Source of the DNA: Ctena decussata
Lineage: Eukaryota > Mollusca > Bivalvia > Lucinida > Lucinidae
DNA: 64,000 bases
Reading direction: 5' to 3'
NCBI GenBank assembly: GCA_963989385.1
Contig: OZ022505.1
Span: forward strand, 60,329,737 to 60,393,736
Below are positions 23,060-32,322 of the stretch, piece after piece. The notes under the pieces were generated by a model. It did no database searches and had not been told where the DNA came from. It worked only from the letters and a program-made list of their open reading frames with translations. The first letter of the stretch is position 1. Each line of letters opens with the position of its first letter. A program made the translations under genes and the position numbers.

Positions 23060-23606
23060 AACTTTCAAAAGCAACAAATACATTCATTTGAAAAATCGAT
23101 ATTTTATTAGTAAACATATACAGGTGAAGTGCAGCGTTTTCGCGCAAAAACATTAAATAATTTTTCAAATATAGCAAATTCCCCCAATTATTTCTACGTT
23201 TCTCCTGTTAAAATATATATCTAAAGAAAGAATAGTTATTGCAGATTTCGAATCCGTTTGCATAAAATATGTAACTTAGTATACAAAAATGGTCTCGCGA
23301 AATGAATAGAGATGTCGTCTGCATTTTTAGCCTGTCTTTTACTATATAAGTATGCGATTTGAGGGGTTATACTTACAACTTAAAAATCCCCCAATTTAAT
23401 ATTAACAAAAAACTATGAAAAACCAATCAAAACACTGAAGAAGAACTGAATTTTAAGAGCCTGTATGCATGAAAAGTCGGTAATAATGGATCATGTTATA
23501 ATATCGTATGAAACGTGTCTTTCCTATACAATTCAATACATTTTCCGCAATTGAATGTGTTGATACGTGTGAAAAGCGAATGATGAAATAAGTTGCGATT
23601 GCATTT
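23060..23606. repeat. ~0.54 kb dispersed repeat, copy 1
   Basis: Direct, roughly 95% similar copy at 47984-48520, from CATTCATTTGAAAAATCGAT to GATAAGTTGCGATT-type ends. Neither copy has obvious terminal repeats. The 132-codon frame that follows (23593-23991) has no recognisable domain, and its 3' part lies in arm 2. Confidence 0.7.
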
Positions 23607-24204
23607 GGGAAAACGCAAGATGTATTTATCCATTTATCACTTATTTATTTTTTATGGCTCGAGACTACGACCAATTTCAAGAAACTTATACAAGGCTTTT
23701 TTCATTTGCCGTAACAAACAGATAATTCATTTAAAGTGGCGTTCTTGGAGACCAATGAAGCAAGGAATTATTTGCGTGCAGAATATCTTGAAGGTGGCAA
23801 GGAAACAACGGTGGAATGATTCCTATTTCAGAATAATTTACGAGAAAACAAGGCGCAGTCATATGAATCTACATGCATTGGAAAGTGGCTGTATTTTCGT
23901 TCTCACTCGATGTAAACGATGGCTAGTTACGTCTTCTCATATGGAGTATCATCTGGTAGTGAATGAAGATGAACAAAGCTTGACAGACTAGCTAAAGAGA
24001 ATAGCTAAAAAAATCGGTTTCGCGCGAGAAATGCCTGGTTTTTCGCTACGTCAAGGCTGATGTAAATTATTGCTAGCGAATTAATCAATCTTGTTGGTAT
24101 TACTCTGAGTTTAGTTTGTTTAAGATTGATAGCTTAAGCAAATTTTCTTTGATCATGTGTATCTCTGTCTGTATGTTTATTTGAATACCTTTGTTGTGTG
24201 TCTG

Positions 24205-24430
24205 TCTCTTTGTCTTTGGTTGGAGCCCCGGTAGGTCAGTGGGTTCAGCACTGGCCTACTGATATAGTGGACCAGGTTCGAGTCCCGCTTGCGGCGAAAA
24301 TCTTTCCTACCATAAACGGGGTTCCATTGCACATATCCTTTCACTATCGTCCTGATATAACTGAAATACTGTTGAAAAGGGCAAAAATCGCTTCATCCTT
24401 CCATCTATCTTTGTCTTTGGTATAGTAAAT
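24205..24430 (+). mobile_element. tRNA-derived SINE (arm 2 copy)
   Basis: The head has box A TAGGTCAGTGGGTTCAGCAC and box B GGTTCGAGTCCC (intact here). The body matches 20895-21130. Located in arm 2 opposite its arm-1 partner. Confidence 0.65.
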
Positions 24431-24548
24431 GCAGTTTATTTTACTATTCAACAGATTTACCAGCCGATGCACGCACTTGGCGCCATTTGTCCGTCAATAA
24501 ATATAGTGTGGTTAGCCAAAGTATTGCGTCCTAAGCGAAAAGAACAAA

Positions 24549-24785
24549 TGAGCCGCGACACGACAAAACCAACAATTGGTTGTGCGCCCAGCGCAGACTC
24601 AGATCATCATGGGCATTCGCCCAGTCTAATCAGGGTCTTTGCTGTCCGCATGGCGGTAGCTTAGACCATTAGCTACCCTTTGAGTACTTAATGAAGAGTC
24701 TGGTCAAACTGTGCGGATTCCCAGGCTGATCTGAGTTTGCACTGGGCGCACAACCATATTGTTGGGTTTGTCGTGTCGCGGCTCA
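24549..24785. mobile_element. TGAGCC-family MITE, copy 5
   Basis: Arm-2 partner of copy 4; full length, TGAGCCGCGACACG to CGCGGCTCA. Confidence 0.85.
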
Positions 24786-24957
24786 ATATACTTTTTTGTA
24801 ATATTAATGCGCATTCTTTAAAAGCCGCACCCTCGGAAAATTGCAACATGCGACGAGAAAAAACAGTCCAGTCTGTGGTAACATTTATGCGTTCGCAACA
24901 TGTATAAACAATCTTGAGCATCATACACTGGAGCGCCGTAAAGTGTGCGAAATCGGA

Positions 24958-25085
24958 TAGCCTGGCTTCCAGGCTAAATGGTTATATGAATTCAAATAGT
25001 AGAAGTTTTAACATGGCGTTTGTTATTCTGATGGCCAGTTTGGTCAAAACCAAAAAATAAAACAAAGAGACTGGGAGCCAGTCTA
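24958..25085. mobile_element. 128 bp MITE, copy C
   Basis: Inverted copy of the element at 14958 and 20244 in the same repeat-unit position. Confidence 0.7.
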
Positions 25086-27273
25086 CTAATCGGACTGCAT
25101 TCGCTTTTACCAAGATGGGCTGAAACACCTTTTACCTGCACACCCCTCGTGTCCTGATAAAACCAGTCCTATGTCATACGCAGAACACGCGTTTCTAGAG
25201 TGGGTGCAGGCGCAAACAGATCAGGATAGACTACACATGAGCGTAGACATATTTTGGCACTTTCTCTTTACGTATACGTACATATTTTGCTTCAAACATT
25301 ATGGACTGAACACTCATTTTTCCTTGCGCAGGCCTTTTTAAGTCACATCGTGATTAAATCAGCAGCATCGTATATGCAAAACACATCTCTCCAGACTAGT
25401 CTGTGCACTATCACAAGCAAAACAGAGCAGGTGCACTAAGTATGCATTCTGGGAATCAAACAGTGCACTGCACTCACTCCCACAGATTACGTAGTTGCAT
25501 AGACTTATCTTGTTACCCACTCAAACATATTTTGCCCGCACAAGGCTCATAACGTTAAACAAAAGAGATGAGCATAAAATGCACGTGCAAATATGACCGA
25601 CTCTTGATTATCTTGATTATCAATGATATAACCAAAGAGCTGCATCCTCGGCGAATTGCCACATGCGACGAGAAGAATCAGCCCACAGTTATGCGTTCAC
25701 AACATGTATAAACAATCTTGAGCATCATACACCGGAGCGCCGTAAAGTGTGCGAAAAGAAAAGACACTAATGGGACTGCATTCGCTTTTCCCAAGATTGA
25801 GTGAAACACATTTTCTCTTGCGCATACCTCGTGTTTTGATAAAACCAGTCCTATGTCATACGCAAAACACGTGTGTCTAGACTAGATGCTTGCGCAATTA
25901 GAACAGGGTAGACTACACATGGGCGTAAACATATCTTGGCACTTCCTGGTTACGTATACATGCATATTTTGCTTCAAACAGTATGGGCTGAACACTCATT
26001 TTTACTTGCGCAGGCCTCTTTAAGTCATGTCGTGATTAAATCAGCCTTATCGTATATGCAAAACAACTAAGTCCAGACTAGTCATTGCACTAGCACAATC
26101 AGAACTGGGTAGGCGCACTAAGTATGCCTTCTGGGAATCAAACAGTGCACTGCACTCACTCCTACTGTCTACGCAGTTGCATAGACTTATCTTGGTACCC
26201 ACTGTTTGCGTACAGCGTCAAACATTGTTTGCCCGCACAAGGCTCAAAACGTTAAACACAAGAGATGAGCATAAAATGCACGTGCAAATATGACAGACTC
26301 TTGATTACCTTGATTATCAATGATGTAACCCAATAGCCGCACCCTCGGAAAATTGACACATGCGACGAGAATAATCAGCCCAGTCTGTGGTAACAGTTAT
26401 GCGTTCACAACATGTATAAACAATCATGAGCATCATACACTGTAGCGCCGTAAAGTATGCGAAAGGAATAGACACTAATCGGACTGCATTCACTTTTACC
26501 AAGATGGGGTGAAACACATTTTTCCTTGCCCATACCCCGTGTCGTGATAAAACCAGACCTTTGTCATACGCAAACAACGCGTGTCTAGACTAGATGCTTG
26601 CGCAATCAGAACAGGGTAGACTACACATAGTGTAGGCATATCTTGGTACCTGCTGGTTACGTATACATATACATATTTCGCCGGAAACATTACGGGCTGA
26701 ACACACTTTTTTCCTTGCGCAGGCCATTTGAGTCGTGTCGTGATAAAATCAGCATTATCGTATATGCAAAACACCTAAGTCCAGACTAGTTTGTGCACTA
26801 CCACAATCAGAACAGGGTAGGCGCATTAAGTATGACTTCTGGGTATCAAAGAGTGCACTGCACTTACTCTGACAGACTATGCAGTTGTATAGACTTATCT
26901 TGGTACCCACTGTTTGCGTATAGCGTCAATCATCTTTTGCCCGGACAAGGTTCATAACGTTCAACACAAGAGATGAGCATGATGCACGTGCAAATATGAC
27001 CGACCCTTGATCTTCAACGATGTAACCCAAGAGCTGCCAGATTAACAAACAATTGCCACAGTCATCCTAAATTTTGGGATAGAATCTGAGGAATCAGTTT
27101 ACAATCAGATCAAGATGTGCAATGCGTCATATCATATATTCAGTATTTCTGACACACTGTTGGCAAGTATAAGCACCTGTTCAAATTTTATAATAATTAC
27201 AGTAATTTTAAGATGTCCCAATAGAGAGAGTAAATTAAAACGATGCAAACTTCTTGAAAAGCATTACAAGGCG

Positions 27274-27491
27274 CCCAGCATGCACATGACGTCGTAATGA
27301 TGTCGAAATGGGGTCGATGCGACGCCCCCATGCCGCATCGACGTCAAAAATACGTCATTTCGACGTCTTGTAACTGCTGGGCAGTAAAGTATATCCCAGC
27401 GGGCACATGACGTCAGAATGACGTCGATACGATGTAATCTGGTTGCGTTGACGTCGGTGCGACGTTATTATAACGTTGTGTGCCAGCTGGG
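27274..27491. mobile_element. CCCAGC…TGACGTC palindromic MITE pair, copy C
   Basis: Inverted counterpart of 17844-18060. Confidence 0.7.
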
Positions 27492-28400
27492 TAGTATGTA
27501 TCAATGTGAAGATTTGATCCATCTCTTTGGGATTTCCATTAGGTATCAGAAAAAATAATGATATTGGAAGTCTGTCGGCAGTAACTAAGTATTCTAGGTC
27601 CACGTTTCATTAACATCGATCTTCAGACGAAGAAAGCAATTCGACAGGGAAAAGAAATAATACCAAAATTTGTACATATTGCCAAAATTTATAAATTCTG
27701 CATTTCGATCATACAAAACTAAAATTGACAAGAAAAATGTCAAAACTGCCTTTTAAATTTATTAATTATTTTCTATTTGTTTTAACTATTGGAGAACTTA
27801 GATAATTAGATGTGTCTGCGTGTGTGTTTTACTGCCCAAGTATAAGTATGTACTCGATCACTGTGTATGTGCTACATAGAAATTTTGGCATGCATTTATT
27901 ATTCTAACGGGCCACCAGGGTTTGGCTCCCATAAAGTGCTGGTTACTATGGTGCTAATGTGGGTTCCATCTGTTTGTGCGACTCCACTTTGGTTGAAGGT
28001 ACATCATTGTAGAGTCCGGATGCGCTTAAACAGGCGAACATGCTGCGACTTTGTACCCATGCCCCTGTTCTTGCACCACGTCTATGATCTTGTCGCAGAC
28101 AGGCCGCAGTAAAAATACCAGGACGCAGTAGACAGACAGTAGACACTTCGTTGGAAGTAAATAGGATACAGAAAAACGCGAACAGCATGCACTACTTTTC
28201 ATGCTCCAAAACGAAAGGCGAGTAAATAGTGCACAGTAGACGGTAAACGGTAGAATATATCAAAAAGTCTTTAGCGTTGAAAGAAATGTAATTTTCTTTG
28301 CACAGCTTAAAAATACATGTATTGGGGGAGGGGGGAACTATAAAAGAAAAAGAAATAAAAAATTAAAACTAGAAAATAAATAAAGAAAAGCAGACAAAAT

Positions 28401-28509
28401 TCTGCAACACCCGGTATACCAGGCGATCATCCATCCAAGTACTAACCGGGTTGCTTAACTTCGGTGATCGGGCGAGAAATGGTATTTTCAAGGTCATAAG
28501 GCGGTAGAC
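28401..28509 (-). rRNA. 5S rRNA-derived gene or pseudogene, copy C
   Basis: Minus-strand copy with the same deletion and the same box A and box C-like blocks as the other two. Small differences (CTTATGACCTTG, CCATTTCTCG) distinguish it. It lies about 70 bp from the LTR retrotransposon junction. Confidence 0.7.
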
Positions 28510-29076
28510 AACAACGTACCGATTTTTAACATTTCCAGCGTCTACTTTTGAGATTTGAGAACAGTATAATAGTTATAATAATGAAACATCCTTGCTGGAT
28601 GTTTGTTTATCTCCAAGAATCGGTGTGAGGCCGAATCATACTTTCGCGAGTGTTCAGTCTACAATTGTTACCTTATGCGGTTGTATCACAGCATAACCCT
28701 TGTTTCCCCCATTTCCCTTAGGCCCCTGTGCTGGGCTCATGCCGTTGAAGTTACATAAATCCATCTTAGTTGGCTCTATTTGGCAAAAATGAATGGTACT
28801 AGAAATGTCAACCACATTTCATGTAAGCCGCCATATTAACTTCAGCAGTTGAGTGGACAGCCAATCAAATTGCAATGTCCGAGGACCACAGTATTTGATT
28901 GGCGGATCCACGGACACTTTGGGGTAACTGAAACGACTGGTTGCTAAATGGTCGTAGCAACAGGGAAAGAACCGACATCCAATGCATGAGCTCAATATAC
29001 GGACCAGACTGCAGGATTGGGTGAGCCGCGGACAACTTTGGGGTACCCGGAAAGTTGTCCGCGACACCCGATTTGG

Positions 29077-29083
29077 TATATAA
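29077..29083 (+). promoter_or_regulatory. TATA box of 5' LTR
   Basis: TATATAA in a GC-richer context, preceded by a short inverted pair (CGGACAACTTTGGGG … GAAAGTTGTCCG). It would place the transcript start near 29105-29115 and divide the LTR into a ~0.5 kb U3 and a long R-U5. Same site at 41453-41459 in the 3' LTR. Confidence 0.6.
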
Positions 29084-29240
29084 ACGGATGTTTGGAACGC
29101 TCCATTGGAAAATTTTGTGCCGAGAACCTTTGGGCTGTTTCCACGTCGGTTTCTACCGAGAATTCACAAATCAAACCCATTTCAACATAAAACACAACTT
29201 CAAAACATAATTACAATCAACTAAGTCAGGCTAGAAGACA

Positions 29241-29246
29241 GTGAGT
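29241..29246 (+). promoter_or_regulatory. Candidate 5' splice site in R/U5
   Basis: ACA|GTGAGT matches the donor consensus at +1 to +6 and lies just downstream of the predicted start site. It could pair with the acceptor before ORF3. Inference only. Confidence 0.35.
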
Positions 29247-30400
29247 AGCAACTCTATCAAGAATTTACGAGTTTCTTGGATTCTTTTGCTGCAATTTATC
29301 TTCAAAGTAAATCTTAGATCTGGTTGTGGAAAAGCATTCTTGACCTTGCATTTAGTTCTTTATTATTGAAATTGCACCCAAGATTTATTCGGGTGGTTGC
29401 ATTCTAGTTGTAAACTTATAGGCTACGGTCTAGAGGTGCTCGCATGAAGATTTTAAGGCCATGGAGTAAACTAGTCTGGCAGAGGAGCGCTCGGGTTGGA
29501 TGTTATTGAGCCTTATGGAAATAGGCTTATATCAGTTTTACTGTGTGGGTATCCACTAGCTAGTATTCACACTGTGGGTCAAGACTGCTTTAGGAAATAA
29601 ATAAGTTAGCTTGCATAGTTGGCCAAATGTAAGTTGTTAGTTGTAAGATACTTGAATTGCAGCTTGGGAACTCAATTATACTCGGGCCCTCACATCACAA
29701 ATATTCAATGCTCACCGCCTGACATATCCCTACTCCTACAACTCCCCAAACCAGTTCCATGCCCCATACTATCCTGTGGTTAGCGCAATAGCAATGTATC
29801 AATAGCAATGTATCAATAGCAATGTATCAATAGCAATGTGCCATTAGCAATTTTGCCATAAGCATTAGCAATTTTGCCATAAGCAATAGCAATATGTATA
29901 AGCAATAGTAATCTAATGGAATTGTGTGGTTATAGAAGCAGTAATGTGTGAATATTGAATGTTGCTTTGCATGTTAGTTAATGCTCGGCTAGTTACGCTA
30001 CCATATATTAGAAGTAGAGATAAGTTCAGTCTTCGTGATTCAGAACGAAGTTGCTTTGTGCTAAGTGTATTTTGACTTCGTGATTAGGAACGAGGTCTTA
30101 GTTCTCACATCATCATCAATCATTAGAGCTAAGTGCACATACTCATACTATCATTCATCTCTCGCTTGAGTCGCATAATTAGTTATATGACATATGTTAT
30201 AGCTTCGTGATCTGGAACGAAGCATTAGTTAACAATAAGGTTTTCTATCATCAGTAGCATTTAACGCAATTCATGAATGTTAGGAGAAAATGAGATAAAT
30301 GATTAAGCAGCAGACAGGCTTCTAGCAGTATTTTCTACCCTTAACTAACTGAACCTAGAGAGGGGGCGCATCTAGCAACGTGAGGGACGTCACAGAAATT

Positions 30401-30418
30401 TGGTGGCAGCGGTGGGAT
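30401..30418 (+). promoter_or_regulatory. Primer binding site (tRNA-Leu type)
   Basis: TGGTGGCAGCGGTGGGAT, six bases after the LTR, is complementary to the CCA-extended 3' end of animal tRNA-Leu with AAG/UAG anticodons (…ATCCCACCGCTGCCA). Standard minus-strand primer position. Confidence 0.85.
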
Positions 30419-30760
30419 GTGTCTTTAAAATCAGTTTGACTTCGCTTGATTAAATAACTTGTTCTAAGAAATAACCAGTATTCTTTTGTCTTCGTGAGTT
30501 TGAATGAACTTTTACGTAATGTATGAAACACTGTGAAATAGCCTACGTTAAATTATATGACGTTATTTCAAAGAAAAGCTGGTTAATTTTTTTCTAAAAT
30601 AAGATTATAAAAGAAGCGAAGCAATGCCTAGACGTACCCTCGTTTGTGTACCCCCTTTCTATTAAGTTAAAAGAAAAAAAAAAACATTGCTATTGCGCTT
30701 GAACAGTTACTGGTCCTGTACATATTTTCATAGTTGTTATATTGCGTAGTTGTTCTGGAA

Positions 30761-31777
30761 ATGGCTTCTCGTGATGGTCTTGGCACCAGTGTACACACTT
30801 ATGCTGCATTATTAGATAGGGAAACCAGCCTTGGTGAGACCAGAGACCTAGGGATCGGATCGTCAGGCGAAGGACGACCTCCCCAGCATAATCCCGACCT
30901 CGGCACAGGTTTCCCGCCGTCCTTCGCCAGCGACGATCCCTTTGTCAATGGTACTCCCAGTGGTGAGGTTCAGTGGCGCGTGCCACGACGCTTGGATAAT
31001 ATGGGTGAGCCAGCCCAAAGTTCGAATCCCAGCGATCGAAATAAAGATATAGAAGAGTTGCGGAAAGAGCTTTCAACTCTCTCTTCCACAGTACAAACAT
31101 CGTTTGCGAGAATAGCAGATAGATTAGAAAATAGAGATTTTGACATGCGCAGACATATGAGTGATCAAAGAATGACTCTGAACGATCGCAGCGCTAGTGT
31201 CCCCGCACCCTACCCGAGTAGGTCGACATCCGGTGATCCTAGGAGTAGTAACTTCAGTGATGCATATAATTATAACGCATATGATCCCCGTCGCGACAGA
31301 TCGTTGTCCCCGCATCAAAACCATAATTGTTCATCTTTTCCTGCTAGATCCGCGAACGTCAATTACGGAAATATGTCAAATGATTACATTAAAGTGGCGC
31401 AGTATGATGGAAAATCTAGCTGGACCGATTATCTGGTCCAATTTGAACTCGCTGCTCATGCAAATCGATGGGATAAGCCCACGAGCGCAATTAGGCTAGC
31501 ATGCAGCCTACGCGGTAGTGCACAAGCGCTACTTAGCGATCTGACCCCCGAGGTCAGATATGACTACGATCGTCTTGTCACAACACTGACAGAGCGTTTT
31601 GAGCCTGAGAATCAGTGCGAAATTTATAAGGCACAAATGAAACAAAGAATTCGGAAGAAAGATGAACCCATACCAGAGTTAGCTCAAGACATAAAGCGTC
31701 TCACCCGTATGGCATATCCTTCTGCAGTGACAAATCTAAGAGACACATTGTCCAAAGATTGTTTATTGAGTCTTTGA
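30761..31777 (+). CDS. gag: gag, N-terminal and capsid part (frame 1)
   Basis: Open from 30734. The likely start is the ATG at 30761 (MASRDGL…), since the first codons upstream are not Gag-like. The N-terminal ~190 residues are polar and disordered, with a coiled-coil-prone stretch (KDIEELRKELSTLSSTV). The second part has capsid-like retrotransposon Gag features (DYIKVAQYDGKSSWTDYLVQ, then LACSLRGSAQALL…LTERF). The frame stops at 31777, while homologous coding continues in another frame from about 31760. A single missing T in a T run near 31762-31764 is the simplest cause; no canonical slippery heptamer is present there. So it is a broken gag, or a sequencing error. Confidence 0.85.
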   Translation: MASRDGLGTSVHTYAALLDRETSLGETRDLGIGSSGEGRPPQHNPDLGTGFPPSFASDDPFVNGTPSGEVQWRVPRRLDNMGEPAQSSNPSDRNKDIEELRKELSTLSSTVQTSFARIADRLENRDFDMRRHMSDQRMTLNDRSASVPAPYPSRSTSGDPRSSNFSDAYNYNAYDPRRDRSLSPHQNHNCSSFPARSANVNYGNMSNDYIKVAQYDGKSSWTDYLVQFELAAHANRWDKPTSAIRLACSLRGSAQALLSDLTPEVRYDYDRLVTTLTERFEPENQCEIYKAQMKQRIRKKDEPIPELAQDIKRLTRMAYPSAVTNLRDTLSKDCLLSL

Positions 31778-32322
31778 ATGATCCCGAGCTGGAATTATTT
31801 ATATGTCAGAAGGAGCCCGAGCGGTTAGACGACGCTGTGAGAATCGCGTTAAAATATGAAGCCTTTGCCCAAAGCAGACGCAAGAGACTTACGTCAGCTA
31901 AAACTGGCATTCGAATGCAGTTCGAGGATAGTTGGCATGATACAATTTCTCGAAATGAGTTTCAGGAAATGAAGGCTGAGCTAAGGGAGTTAAAAACCAG
32001 TAATCAAACGCATACTGGTAAGGAAGGGCGAGCTCGGGGCAATCGCGGCTGTTTTAAGTGCGGTGATTTCTCGCACATACAAATAAATTGTCCATTAAAT
32101 AATCAAGTAAACAGTTATCCACGTTTTTCTGATACAAATCGTAGCCAGAATCATGGCGGATATAATCAAGGAAATCGGAACGGTCGCTTTAATGGAAACT
32201 TTAACAACAATCAAAGTACTGGAAGTACGGTACGGCAAAATCGTTTTCAACAAAATGCGCGACAAAATAGGTTTCAGGGAAACTGCCAGCAGCTGAGACC
32301 GTGGGTCAGGCCCCAGCTGTAG
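31759..32322 (+). CDS. gag: gag, C-terminal part with CCHC zinc knuckle
   Basis: Continues Gag one base out of frame with the upstream part. The listed 5' end is where this frame takes over, not a real start codon. A basic stretch leads to one zinc knuckle of C-X2-C-X4-H-X4-C form (CFKCGDFSHIQINC, 32050-32091), then an Asn/Gln/Gly/Arg-rich tail. This is the nucleocapsid region that binds element RNA. The frame ends at 32322, overlapping the pol frame by 52 bases where a -1 frameshift signal lies. Confidence 0.85.
   Translation: MFIESLNDPELELFICQKEPERLDDAVRIALKYEAFAQSRRKRLTSAKTGIRMQFEDSWHDTISRNEFQEMKAELRELKTSNQTHTGKEGRARGNRGCFKCGDFSHIQINCPLNNQVNSYPRFSDTNRSQNHGGYNQGNRNGRFNGNFNNNQSTGSTVRQNRFQQNARQNRFQGNCQQLRPWVRPQL

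Larger units (their letters stand above)
24812..28570 (-). repeat. 3.7 kb composite repeat unit, copy C (inverted)
   Basis: Reverse complement of copy B, including the 0.7 kb array (24812-27040), the TGACGTC pair (27274-27491), the 128 bp MITE (24958-25085) and the 5S-derived head (28401-28509). Confidence 0.8.
28582..30394 (+). repeat. 5' LTR, 1813 bp
   Basis: Begins TGAAACATCCTTGCTGG, ends GAGGGACGTCACA. Contains a TATATAA box, a possible AATAAA (29596-29601), a 13-14 bp tandem repeat ATAGCAATGTATCA (about 29787-29835, with looser relatives to 29915), and three CTTCG…CGAAG motifs (30031, 30076, 30203). Short frames inside it occur identically in the other LTR and are not genes. Confidence 0.95.

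Noticed and set aside
23593..23991. 132-codon plus frame
   Set aside because: No domain recognised, no splice or start context, and its 3' end lies in the inverted duplication arm without a conserved frame in arm 1.
13505..26774. Family of similar 60-92 codon frames (…LVKANAVRLVSIPF…, …SRRMWQFSEG…)
   Set aside because: They occur once per 0.7 kb tandem unit, on whichever strand the unit lies, and are interrupted by indels; best explained by repeat copying.
28819..29195. 82- and 67-codon minus frames
   Set aside because: Inside the LTR and repeated identically in the 3' LTR at 41195-41571; LTR sequence, not genes.
31124..31499. Frames overlapping gag in other phases
   Set aside because: Shadows of the gag coding sequence.
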